The notes beneath the pieces are model-generated. The model did no database searches and was not told where the DNA came from. It saw only the letters and a list, made by a program, of their open reading frames with translations. Both the position numbers and the translations under genes were made by a program. A stretch of 64,000 nt of DNA from Patescibacteria group bacterium (GTDB lineage Bacteria; Patescibacteriota; Patescibacteriia; 2-12-FULL-60-25): contig JAQTXZ010000001.1 in assembly GCA_028688515.1 (NCBI GenBank), positions 62,001 to 126,000 of the forward strand. The letters run 5' to 3'. Positions within the stretch are counted from its first letter, which is position 1. Every line of letters begins with the position of its first letter. Of the stretch, positions 37,401 to 43,437 are shown piece by piece.

Positions 37401-38438
37401 TCCACTTGCAATGACTGTTCTTTGCAGTGCAGAAACGTTACCGCCTCTGGAGGCTATTGCGGCAATAACGTCAAAGAGTCCGGCGAACAGTGTGATGGCA
37501 ATAAAGATATTTCAACCGTATATTATTCGTCCGGAGATATTTATATACTTTCGTCAGAGCTGACGGATGCCATGTCGCCGATTAAAGATTATGTCGGCAC
37601 GCAGTGTGCCAATCCGCCGTGTAAAATCATGAAGGAAGATCCTGCTGTAACATGCAAACAATTGGGTTATGACTTTGCGGTGAACAGCGACTTCAATTAT
37701 GTGATTAAAGTTTTGGATTGGGTAGAGGTTGGCAAATATACGCCAAGAGCTGTCAGCGATGCTCTGCAGTCCGGAAAAAACGTTAACTATAATTTATCGT
37801 TAATTCAATTCAAAACCGGCGGTTATAACATTAATGAGTCCTCGTTATTGACGAAGCTGTTCCTGGATTGCGGAGTGATGAGGCTGACAGAGGATGATGT
37901 TGGTGTGTATCAAACAGATTGGAATTCATCTTTTGACTTCCCGACCTTGTCAGCTTACTGGTCTTGCGCAAAAGCCGTTGCAAAAACGCACAGCGCCGCA
38001 ATAGAAGTTAAAGGTCAGGTAAACGATAAACCGTATTGCGCCAATAGCTGTCAACTGACGGGTTGCGGTCGTTGTATCGAAGAAGGCGGAGATGGAAAAA
38101 TAGTTGGAACTGTTTATGTGCATGGCGGAACCGGAGGATTAACGGTCGCGGGAGCAAGAGTTACGCTGTTGTATAACGGATTAAATGTAACTCAAGTATT
38201 TACCGATGAAAATGGCCGTTACGAATTTTCAGGTTTGAACAACAGGTCGGAGTGCGGAGGATATAGTTTAGTAGCTGAGACGTTCAATCCTGTTTATGAC
38301 ACTGTTAAGTCGGTTCAATTCAGCTTTGCGAATTATGAAAGCAAAGTCACGGCAGAGGTCTGTGACGATGTGGACTATTGCGAGCTTTATAAGTCTGGAT
38401 TGGTTTTTCCGGATATAGCCGCAGAAAAACAGCAGTAG
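28431..38438 (+). CDS. Giant cell-surface protein: VirB2-like pilin module, IPT/TIG, Big_5 and DUF4215 repeats
   Basis: 3335 aa, no internal stop. Signal peptide to about 28; two transmembrane helices of a VirB2-like module (about 46-75, 95-121); Gly-rich linker; Big_5 (about 150-260); a TGIDCGG Cys-rich segment; four IPT/TIG domains (about 428, 532, 624, 737); more Big_5 domains (about 880, 1145, 1790); about 13 DUF4215 'Myxococcus cysteine-rich' repeats (CGNGILEPGENC type; about 1400-1690 and 2565-3010); a pseudopilin-like segment (about 2330-2400); and a carboxypeptidase-regulatory-like domain (about 3220-3305). Many Cys pairs imply an oxidising exterior. Likely adhesin or host-contact protein; no enzyme motif seen. 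Confidence 0.85.
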   Translation: MKLRYIFAALAVSTLVFAGGVFAQPANAQLNTGLDQVGQTIKLSNTDPRTIAVNIINALLGLLGIIMLGLILYAGFLWMTSGGDATKVENAQKIIRNAVIGLVIILSAWAIAYYVINVLLNATGNGGTGGGGGGTGGTGGGGIGTTANRAFRVVSATPQGDDTAPYNKNSKINITFSQEISPDVSKNWQSYIKVSTDAGVDVPGTWELVGTNGQWIRFTPGDACQEDQNQKCFAKNTLFNVTIDRSKLKSSTQELISCGGLYPSCDFKFFIGDKMDTQAPRVTITNVYDYQASCQNVPYINIPATAVDDYGISIMQWLEDGVAWDSDGPNVQPSPKTFSSSKDWSTVGKVLKQPYEITVNATDMDSNTGSRSVHLTVLDNHCCNQKQDGDETGIDCGGNDCLSCAGGACSGNGQCAGGSCQNGVCVEQPIITNIDPTDGKAGTFVSIWGAHFGDSGTVTFLGPPAVQAIAPQACTASGAKTWSDGHILVEVPQGAAPGPIEVFNATSKLLDRTDADPGPVLPNFEVNDIEKPGVCSIDPQTGMSGIQAKLSGAGFGGVQGDRTVGFGSQTLITQTNWGAGAITFSVPNLYAGRYGVGIKDKNGNPLSNSVPFDLQTLPPEIAPSISAITPDNGPTGQYLTIVGQHFGSQQGLVKFVDKATNAEISGDTNFPAACGSGMWTDSQIVIKVPPMIVNNLPVNPLDPGSNPNFQVYIIRNSDTNKESNKVNFLFSNAALGPGICKINPTSGPVKTAVSIFGERFGANRQPSDKVVFSSNKEAVTYNNWSDEQIDAVVPDGAVTGKMFVQPASPPDSNEVQFLIGDCRDDANVCKVGQLCCPGGTCADDKCPETSFQAMYAWEMTTGIVPRTPSVIQNCRLNPQPGDLVPPSPSPWEKWPGGQAVCTGQAKMGVMFDMPIEQSTAELPGVFKLMKCTGSGVDPCTDRTQVDLTGFAKQTNHLNQNPLCSQPPATPDCQDYVTFEPKDKLDIGSTYEVYVSANIKSLGQYGDVMTENKSCNEPGSGYCYRFKTRGDDSTCQVGYVYMSPAVSAVQGLETQDYQAVPVAKDAVCSLLSCNGLDWQWSTTWGPDNLLTNLASIVTPIKTQVYQGQPHVSCSQTVKAGENEATNPPVHVVAQEQMSSIKGIGELSIKYLDPKVIDYAPNCDTACLNAYVWARFNTALKPSTINAQNVEVYECPNENCLESDLIGRPNLSAIYNFKLSLWPVSDDGDQKANSYILIDARDYKTNPNNPNPSNVLKENSFYEVRLKGGDADAISSSHGRLLQKDFSWKFRTAAGEKAYCKPDKIHVTPTKAIEKSIGDRRMFQSSVKSSPDDCRADGQMLNVTDDFVWSFIDANQQVAKYAPFPPTTPPKDIDADGVLPPGCDSSCKATGADGVYGLSAKCGNGIVETTDKVYCNSDSKITLAGQPCLIMPLESKAGEECDGNLADGQAAKCDPNTCLWLNTLVVPDGTCGDSTVNLNKGEMCDPGLRCFDAKEGSGIISGAPCNAPGQPLNVSKSDCEAQGGKCEVRNYNGCSVGCKNLGAYSVEGSDCGNGSLGYGEDCDEGSDNGFSGCSATCKHVGSSKSSNALCGNGILEPGENCEAPEKGMAIPAYCDKQKCLKLGNQDFGSGQSQCGNLIVDGGKGEDCDDGNHVNGDGCSAVCLRDGSSWKYSGNSASLCGNGIIETGEQCENKAPSNAVAATLVSPSANPPTITSYGSGNGLIDPMQIGEIVGTGEPDADKIKKTQLSVAYQNIKAEATFGVQCGNVQESDCSQTNQVGAQGLDKDGCCNLRPKMVQTFPVAKSSDVCRNTLIAVTFDKVMDSNSVLNNFILAKEINAAACPEGTVQLNEVKSVAKGFWPWLKTAVQSLFAWVQGKPAYANVWCAKMVAGNLSASTDSKRFDYTLEDALDANTNYVVRFNGDPDLTDNSDLSKRVGIKSKDGVVVIQDVGSDENQWQYSWRFTTGNDVCRMSGILVEDLNDDHPTYFQKANEQHDFRATALALHNGKTEKISPVKQYSWNWWGWLSNAEKVAKIVDNSFTTQGSISQAQVAAQNINGSSIIYAGIQITSDTIDGSEALAKPQIVFGALPIMVLLCENPWPELTQAPFRDQADSPTLAGTIFEKSNLFFNFQTMYCRDNGQVLLPELETHPIPPSSIDQYQGILRQYLFAFKDPTFKHDGIGIRIMTNTYHDTLMEWYKQRQKFSGSPQTITIDGYEVLQDDNTTYIGFANTEGADANIYQNILVISHNADAAPETVSVYDQLVKNFAFNINLKDDNSNVCIDADHLPVTYQYDGKTTPNGINLVKGKSISCAADWDCTIAAGAGSLCASYKFKLQRDLIRLQDFRLMASSLKSYYSQKSYYPKLAEGTFLSGETNSRWPSWNETFAKELGLSSLPVDPVNRFVSCGFCKRTSDGVQTSLPCTVAQDCPSGDYTCEADNGLDPQTCWNVKDMKFKCPSDGNLSPSEFYLYNAYEDGRRFEFGANFEIPPPHLNDLYNWWYPAYEPTIKVCYTTSTISDGRTCNSDDDCKPCSNPLDINNCQIAKGPAGSCRVLGTFKYNNICDDSTYAASGTCGDGIVNQGEICELGQTRPASCSLSGGINGTKLQVCEGCTKWVDDPKISSCHENAVCGNGRIDKTCDKGGKKGLTCSSDADCADDTVHAHCNLALVGSPAHTETCDDGVLNGTYGHCNSSCTGVDKFCGNGKLDPGETCDRGSGPAGNGIWCEKVTEGGCYDYLGLSGIYYPNSCSADCQRKAPYCGDGQVYAGLEQCDGNVLYSTSALCKDGDLDKLDQPCVTDADCGTSGNGSCGHGPGFIDCAQIKVGRCATAAKICANSWELTDGGFFLNPNNTKSNYQICYTDADCIGGKKCLPLSQAGGESGGCSVNKPDQCSTTKDAGACIQYDTAHIRKCDAPGSSNQCKYNPWSACLPMHSCGDGVIDQGEECDDGNANASFNACTSTCKKNVCGDGHLQLNVEECDNGQDNGKKVCKADYQSTCNDCSLQCRNVTASGGYCGNNVKESGEQCDGNKDISTVYYSSGDIYILSSELTDAMSPIKDYVGTQCANPPCKIMKEDPAVTCKQLGYDFAVNSDFNYVIKVLDWVEVGKYTPRAVSDALQSGKNVNYNLSLIQFKTGGYNINESSLLTKLFLDCGVMRLTEDDVGVYQTDWNSSFDFPTLSAYWSCAKAVAKTHSAAIEVKGQVNDKPYCANSCQLTGCGRCIEEGGDGKIVGTVYVHGGTGGLTVAGARVTLLYNGLNVTQVFTDENGRYEFSGLNNRSECGGYSLVAETFNPVYDTVKSVQFSFANYESKVTAEVCDDVDYCELYKSGLVFPDIAAEKQQ

Positions 38439-38468
38439 CGGTAATAGTTTGTTTATTAACTATAAAAT

Positions 38469-39719
38469 ATGTTTGACACAGCGCCTCCAAATTTACCTGT
38501 AGAACCAACGTCCCAACCGTCCCGCGTCCCAACCGTCCCGCGTCCCGCGGGAGAAGATCCACCGACTCCAAAACCGGTTGCGGCGACGGCCAATAATCGT
38601 TCCGGAATAAAAGAACCGGAAGATATTTTTGCGGATATACAGGAACCGGACGGTTCTCGGGTATCGAATATCGGTTCTCGAAATTCGAATCCCGAATCCC
38701 GAACTCCGAATTCAGCGGGGGCGCCGAGTTCCGGCGGGTTTCCGATGAAGATTGTTTTTGGCATAGGCATTCCTTTGGTTGTTTTGGGTTTGGGTATCGG
38801 GGGATGGTATGTTTATAAATCTTACACTTCTTCCAATAACACTATTTCGCCGCCCGTGCAGCAGAACGCACAGGGGAATGTTCCGGTGACTAACGCGCCG
38901 GACAACACTCCGGCGGAAACAAATCCGATTCCAAAACCGGACGAGACGCAAATGGCTGCCTCGCAAGCTTCGCTTGCCTTGATGCAGGCTCAAGCCGCCA
39001 AGGGTTATAACGGAGAAGGATTGTTAGGTGTCACTTCGACAGATGTATTGGACGCCAACCAGCCTTCAACGACAATAGATAGTTTTATTGATCAAGCTAA
39101 TCAACCAACGGCAACTCCAACCATTACCGCCCCGCCGAATGTTCCATTGCCTGGCACCGAGGTCAAACCGTCTCCGACCACAATCGGCGTTGATTCTGAT
39201 GTGGATGGTTTTACGAATTCAGAAGAGGCTTTATTGGGGACGGACCCAAATAGCATAGATTCGGACGGCGATGGTTTTGGTGACTTGAATGAAATCGCAA
39301 GCGGTTATGATCCTGCCTCGCGCGGAGGCAAGTTGAATGTTTCTGCAAGTTTAAAAACAGAGGCAATTGGCAGTTTGGACGTGTACGTTCCCGCCGCTTG
39401 GGAACGTAAGCCCGGATCCGGCGGCTCTGTGCAGATTCTAACGGGTACGCCGGCTGTGATGACTGTCGATATGCTGCCTTATTCCGGCGCAAGTTTGCTT
39501 GCGTGGGTTATGTATCAAGACACAGCCAATGTAGCGGATGGCTATCTGCAGGCTAAAACCGCTGCCGGTAATGATGTGGTATACTCAAATGATGAGATGA
39601 CGGCTTGGCTGCTCGTTGGAGACACCGTCTACAGGTTTAAGTATGATGCCAGCGGAGCGCAGACAAAAGATTTTGGTACAATTTTTAAACAGATCATCGT
39701 CAATCAGGCCGGCATGTAA
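38469..39719 (+). CDS. Single-pass membrane protein with TSP3-type calcium-binding repeats
   Basis: 416 aa. A disordered Pro-rich N-terminus of about 95 residues (partly encoded by word arrays at 38504-38551 and 38653-38713), one transmembrane helix (FGIGIPLVVLGLGIGGWYVY), an extracytoplasmic linker, thrombospondin-3-like repeats (DSDVDGFTNSEEALLGTDPN, DSDGDGFGDLNEI) and a C-terminal alpha/beta domain shared in outline with the next gene. Probably a companion of the giant surface protein. Confidence 0.72.
   Translation: MFDTAPPNLPVEPTSQPSRVPTVPRPAGEDPPTPKPVAATANNRSGIKEPEDIFADIQEPDGSRVSNIGSRNSNPESRTPNSAGAPSSGGFPMKIVFGIGIPLVVLGLGIGGWYVYKSYTSSNNTISPPVQQNAQGNVPVTNAPDNTPAETNPIPKPDETQMAASQASLALMQAQAAKGYNGEGLLGVTSTDVLDANQPSTTIDSFIDQANQPTATPTITAPPNVPLPGTEVKPSPTTIGVDSDVDGFTNSEEALLGTDPNSIDSDGDGFGDLNEIASGYDPASRGGKLNVSASLKTEAIGSLDVYVPAAWERKPGSGGSVQILTGTPAVMTVDMLPYSGASLLAWVMYQDTANVADGYLQAKTAAGNDVVYSNDEMTAWLLVGDTVYRFKYDASGAQTKDFGTIFKQIIVNQAGM
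38504..38713. repeat. Two in-frame word arrays in the TSP3 gene
   Basis: 38504-38551: CCAACGTCCCAACCGTCCCG words (family G-like), encoding PTSQPSRVPTVPRP. 38653-38713: CGAATCCCGAATCCCGAAC words (family D-like), encoding SRNSNPESRTPNS. Both fall in the disordered cytoplasmic tail. Confidence 0.7.
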
Positions 39720-39737
39720 ACGCTTTTAAAATATTAT

Positions 39738-41126
39738 ATGGAGGAACAAAAATCGCAGGATCCAACAGTTCAACCGGCTGCTCAGGCCGCGGCCGCGGAC
39801 GTGTCTTCTGATAAGCCGGCGGAGATTCATGTCATCCCTGAAAAATTTTACGGAGCAGCATTAAAGACTAAGATAAAGACATCTGTTCCGCAATCGCAGG
39901 TCTCCGGCGCTGTGCCGAAATCTCCAAAGGGAAAGTCCGGGCTGATAATTGTTGTGATTTTGGTGTTGCTGTTAATCGGCGCAGGCGGTATTTTTGTTTA
40001 TCTTAACCGCGATTCTTTGTTTGGTGCTCCGCCCGCGGTACCCGTCGTTGTCGTTCAGCAGCCGACGACCACGCAGCCTGGCGTTCCCCCGCCTTTGCCT
40101 GCACCGAGCGCTCCGGCGAATCTTGCAGCCACTTCCACCAGTCCGCAAAGTGTTTCTTTAAATTGGACTGACACTTCTGACAATGAGGCCGCTTATAGAG
40201 TTGAACGCAGAACTTCAGATGGCACAATCTATGCCAGAGTAACGGATTTGCCGCCAAACAGCACCAGCTTTTTGGATGGATCTGTTCAGGCCAGCTCGAC
40301 ATATTTTTACAGAGTCATTGCACGCAATAGTACCGGAGAGTCAGACCCTAGCAATGAAGCTGCGGCGACGACTCGTTCCCTGCCGCCCGCTCCGCCAAAA
40401 CAAGAACCCTTGCCTCCTGCGGGTTTGGATAGCGACTCGGATGGCATAAGCGATTTGGAAGAAGCTATTTTTGGTTCAGATGTTCGTAATCCGGATTCCG
40501 ACGGAGACGGTTTTCTTGACGGCAACGAGGTTTTTAATCTCTACAATCCAATGGGCAAAGCGCCGGCTAAGCTTGCGGATAGCGGCATGGTTAAAGAAGT
40601 CGGCGGAGCAGTTGGTTGGACGATGTTAATACCAACCAAGTGGAGCATGGCTTTGGATGCCGCCGACGGATCTGCGGCGACGATATCATCCGATCACGGC
40701 GAAAAGTTTGTTGTAAGTATTGAGGATAATCCGGATAACATGTCTATAATTGATTGGTATCTGGCCAAATATCAGGGAACAGATAAAACCACGCTCATGA
40801 AGTACAAATCAAAAGGCGGATACGAGGGCATAATCGGTCCGGATTTATTGACGACTTATATTCCGTGGGGCAATAAGATTTTCGTCTTTCAGTATGACAG
40901 AGGAACGCAGCCTTTTATAAATTTCCGTACGGTTTATTCCTTGATGCTAAACTCTGTGACGCTAAAAGGTTTGTCGTTGGAGATGGTTTCGGCCGGAACG
41001 GGTCAATTGCCTTTTGAACCTGCTGCAACAGAACCCGGCGTGATCACGCAACCGGTGTCCGTAGATCAGACGTCCACCGATAGTGGCGGTCAGGGCACCT
41101 CGACTAATTCAACAATTAATCCATGA
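39738..41126 (+). CDS. Single-pass membrane protein with fibronectin III and TSP3-type repeats
   Basis: 462 aa. Cytoplasmic tail of about 70 residues, one transmembrane helix (SGLIIVVILVLLLIGAGGIF), Pro-rich linker, one fibronectin type III domain (APANLAATSTSPQSVSLNWT ... YFYRVIARNSTGESDPSNE), TSP3-type calcium loops (DSDSDGISDLEEAIFGSD, DSDGDGFLDGNEV), then a C-terminal domain like that of the preceding protein. TAAAAT lies 5 nt before the ATG. The gene overlaps ybeY by 4 nt. Confidence 0.75.
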   Translation: MEEQKSQDPTVQPAAQAAAADVSSDKPAEIHVIPEKFYGAALKTKIKTSVPQSQVSGAVPKSPKGKSGLIIVVILVLLLIGAGGIFVYLNRDSLFGAPPAVPVVVVQQPTTTQPGVPPPLPAPSAPANLAATSTSPQSVSLNWTDTSDNEAAYRVERRTSDGTIYARVTDLPPNSTSFLDGSVQASSTYFYRVIARNSTGESDPSNEAAATTRSLPPAPPKQEPLPPAGLDSDSDGISDLEEAIFGSDVRNPDSDGDGFLDGNEVFNLYNPMGKAPAKLADSGMVKEVGGAVGWTMLIPTKWSMALDAADGSAATISSDHGEKFVVSIEDNPDNMSIIDWYLAKYQGTDKTTLMKYKSKGGYEGIIGPDLLTTYIPWGNKIFVFQYDRGTQPFINFRTVYSLMLNSVTLKGLSLEMVSAGTGQLPFEPAATEPGVITQPVSVDQTSTDSGGQGTSTNSTINP

Positions 41127-41572
41127 GCAAAGCGAATCTTGATTTGGTTATTTCCGGGAGATTACCGTCTTCCACATCATCTCTTGTTATCAAGAAGGCT
41201 GTCTTGAGCGTCATGAAAAACTTGCAGATCAACTCTGCTGTTTTAGGTGTTGCGTTTTTAACGGAATCTAAAATAGCCGAGAAGAACAAAATATATCGCG
41301 GCAAGAAAAGTCCGACCGACGTCTTGTCATTCGAAACCAGAACCCCGAATCCTGAACCCCGAAAAAATACAGTGAGAATGATTTCCGGCGATGTGCTAAT
41401 ATGTCCGACATTTGCAGCCAAGCAGGCTAAGTTGGCGTGCGTGCCGATAAAAGAAGAGCTTAATCGTCTTTTGATACACGGGCTCTTGCATTTGGCGGGT
41501 TTTGATCACGCAAATGATGCTCAAGAAAAACGCATGTTTGGTTTGCAGGAACGCATCTTAAAAGCTTTATGA
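41123..41572 (+). CDS. ybeY: Endoribonuclease YbeY
   Basis: 149 aa. Zinc motif HGLLHLAGFDH (HxxxHxxxxxH) near the C-terminus and KSPTDVLSFE before it are diagnostic. Involved in 16S rRNA maturation and ribosome quality control. Ten to fifteen extra residues (ETRTPNPEPRKN) after LSFE are encoded by word repeats (41335-41365) where most homologues have a short loop. ATGA overlaps on both sides: coupled with the TSP3/fn3 gene and dgkA. Confidence 0.92.
   Translation: MSKANLDLVISGRLPSSTSSLVIKKAVLSVMKNLQINSAVLGVAFLTESKIAEKNKIYRGKKSPTDVLSFETRTPNPEPRKNTVRMISGDVLICPTFAAKQAKLACVPIKEELNRLLIHGLLHLAGFDHANDAQEKRMFGLQERILKAL
41335..41365. repeat. In-frame CCCCGAA words in ybeY
   Basis: AGAACCCCGAATCCTGAACC then CCGAAA; the same word style as 38653-38713. 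Encodes RTPNPEPRK in a loop of YbeY. Confidence 0.6.
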
Positions 41573-41940
41573 TTCATTGGCACTCCATAAAATCAAGTTT
41601 TAAAAATGCAGCGCGAGGAGTACTGACCGCTTTTAAGCATGAACAGAGTTTTAGGATACAAGTTGCCATCGCGCTCGTGATTTTGATTTTGCTGATCATG
41701 CTTCCGCTACAAAGATGGGAGAGAAGTTTGCTCATTCTGGCAATAGGAGCTGTTCTTGTGCTAGAATTGTTGAACAGCGTTGTCGAGAGGTTTGTTGATA
41801 TGGTAAAGCCGCGCGTACACGAGTACGCCAAAGAGATAAAAGACCTCGCTGCAGCCGCCGTGTTCATTATGGCATGCACGGCAGTTGTTCTTGCTTTGAT
41901 TATTTTTTGGCCTTATTTGACGCTTTTAAGCAGAGTATGA
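41569..41940 (+). CDS. dgkA: Diacylglycerol/undecaprenol kinase
   Basis: 123 aa, three transmembrane helices. The signature ELLNSVVERFVDMVKP and KEIKDLAAAAVFI match the family active site (catalytic Glu, metal-binding residues). In Gram-positive-like bacteria it phosphorylates undecaprenol for wall synthesis. Coupled by ATGA to ybeY and ftsA; ybeY-dgkA is a common bacterial pair. Confidence 0.9.
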   Translation: MIHWHSIKSSFKNAARGVLTAFKHEQSFRIQVAIALVILILLIMLPLQRWERSLLILAIGAVLVLELLNSVVERFVDMVKPRVHEYAKEIKDLAAAAVFIMACTAVVLALIIFWPYLTLLSRV

Positions 41941-43208
41941 AGGGAAGCTTGATAACAGGTTTGGATATCGGTTCTTCGGCCATTCGCATTGCGGTTGGTC
42001 AGGTTGTTATGGGCGTAGATCGCCAGCCTCAATTGAGTTTGATAGGGGCGGCCGAAACAAAGTCTGACGGCATTTCAAAAGCCTCCATAAGCTCGCTTGA
42101 AGATGCGGTCAGTTCGATATCTTCATGTTTGGATCAAGCGGAAAGAATGGTTGGTTTGCCACTGCAAGATGCTTATGTGGCTGTCGGCGGTTCGCAAATC
42201 ACAGTGCAAGAGGCAAAAGGTATAATCGGAGTTAGCCGCGGTGATCAGGAAATAAGGCGCGAGGACGTAGCCCGGGCTCTCGAGGCCGCGCGTACTTATG
42301 CCCAATCTCCCAATTACGAAATTTTACACGTTTTACCTGTTGGCTTTACAGTAGATAGTCAAAAAGACATAAAAGATCCTATCGGCATGCAGGGTATCAG
42401 ACTCGAGGCCAACGCCAGGGTTATTCAAGGTTTATCCAATCATTTGCGAAATATCACCAAAACGGTTTTTCGTACCAATGTGGATATTTCAGAGTTGGTT
42501 TATGCGCCCCTTGCGGCAGCCGAGGCTGTAATCAGCAAGCGCCAAAAAGAGTTGGGTGTATGCGTAATTTGCTTGGGTGCTTCAACTACAGGATTGGCGG
42601 TTTACGAAAACGGTGAGCTTTTACATGCGACGACGTTTTTGATCGGCTCCGATCATGTTACCGCTGACATAGCTATAACGCTCCGCACTTCAATCGAAGT
42701 CGCAGAAAAACTCAAACGCACGAGCGGACATGCCAACCCCGCAGCATTCGGCAAACAAGACGTTGTTGATCTCAAGGAGTTTGGCGCCGAGGCCGAAGAG
42801 GCTGTGCAACTTTCTTTTATAGCCGAAGTTGTTGAGGCTCGTTTGGAAGAAATATTCGAGAAGGTGGAAGAAGAGCTGAAACGAATCGAGCGATCCGGTC
42901 TGTTGCCGGCCGGAGCTGTTTTGACGGGCGGAGGCAGCAAGCTGCCGGGCGTTGTTGAGGTAGCCAAACGAGTTTTGCATTTACCGGCGTCAATGGGCGT
43001 AACTTCTTTGGAAAGTTCAATCCCGGAATTGGTTAAAGATCCGGCTTTCTCTACAGCGGTTGGTTTGGTGCAGTGGGGATTCGAAGCGGAGCGCGGTGCG
43101 GGCTCTGCAGGCGGAGGCGTCTACAGCCGTTCGCTTAAGCAAGCATCCGGTGCTTTTAATAAAATATCAGAACCAATAAAAAAGATCTTTAAGAGTTTCA
43201 TGCCTTGA
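41937..43208 (+). CDS. ftsA: Cell division protein FtsA
   Basis: 423 aa. Actin-like ATPase anchoring FtsZ to the membrane. LITGLDIGSSAIRIAVG (phosphate 1), the 1C domain region, LTGGGSKLPGVVEVA (adenosine motif), and a C-terminal amphipathic helix (FNKISEPIKKIFKSFM) as membrane-targeting sequence. Start 41937 overlaps the dgkA stop; upstream frame lies within dgkA. ftsZ follows after a repeat-rich 229-nt gap with its own promoter. Confidence 0.95.
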   Translation: MKGSLITGLDIGSSAIRIAVGQVVMGVDRQPQLSLIGAAETKSDGISKASISSLEDAVSSISSCLDQAERMVGLPLQDAYVAVGGSQITVQEAKGIIGVSRGDQEIRREDVARALEAARTYAQSPNYEILHVLPVGFTVDSQKDIKDPIGMQGIRLEANARVIQGLSNHLRNITKTVFRTNVDISELVYAPLAAAEAVISKRQKELGVCVICLGASTTGLAVYENGELLHATTFLIGSDHVTADIAITLRTSIEVAEKLKRTSGHANPAAFGKQDVVDLKEFGAEAEEAVQLSFIAEVVEARLEEIFEKVEEELKRIERSGLLPAGAVLTGGGSKLPGVVEVAKRVLHLPASMGVTSLESSIPELVKDPAFSTAVGLVQWGFEAERGAGSAGGGVYSRSLKQASGAFNKISEPIKKIFKSFMP

Positions 43209-43209
43209 A

Positions 43210-43326
43210 CGAGTCCATAAAGTCTATAAACTCAAAAGTCCTTAAAGTCTTCGAAAAAGTCTTCGAATCGGTTACATTATTAAGGACTTTAAAGACTTTA
43301 TGGACTTTAAGGACTTTATAGACTCG
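43210..43326. repeat. Family C inverted word array, copy 2
   Basis: Left arm GAGTCCATAAAGTCTATAAA, right arm GGACTTTATGGACTTTAAGG ... ATAGACTC; loop contains CGGTTACATTATT. It fills most of the ftsA-ftsZ gap. Confidence 0.85.
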
Positions 43327-43341
43327 TGAGTTTCGTTTCGC

Positions 43342-43370
43342 TTGACGAGCTGTTACCGTGTGTTTAAGGT
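43342..43370 (+). promoter_or_regulatory. Putative ftsZ promoter
   Basis: TTGACG (43342-43347), 17 nt, TAAGGT (43365-43370). CATAAT at 43376-43381 is an alternative. No SD is seen before ATG 43438. Confidence 0.45.
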
Positions 43371-43437
43371 ATGTGCATAATTGTTAAGAAAATAGTTCAT
43401 TGTTAAGGGGATTGTTCACCTTTTTTACTCAAACGTT

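Noticed and set aside
32630-37500. Regular repeats in the giant gene, considered as a CRISPR or DNA tandem array
   Set aside because: Repeat spacing is irregular and the DNA is not conserved; the repeats are protein-level DUF4215 cysteine motifs in one open frame.
41874-41936. FtsA start at 41874
   Set aside because: Lies wholly in dgkA; MKGSLITGLDIGSS with ATGA coupling is standard.
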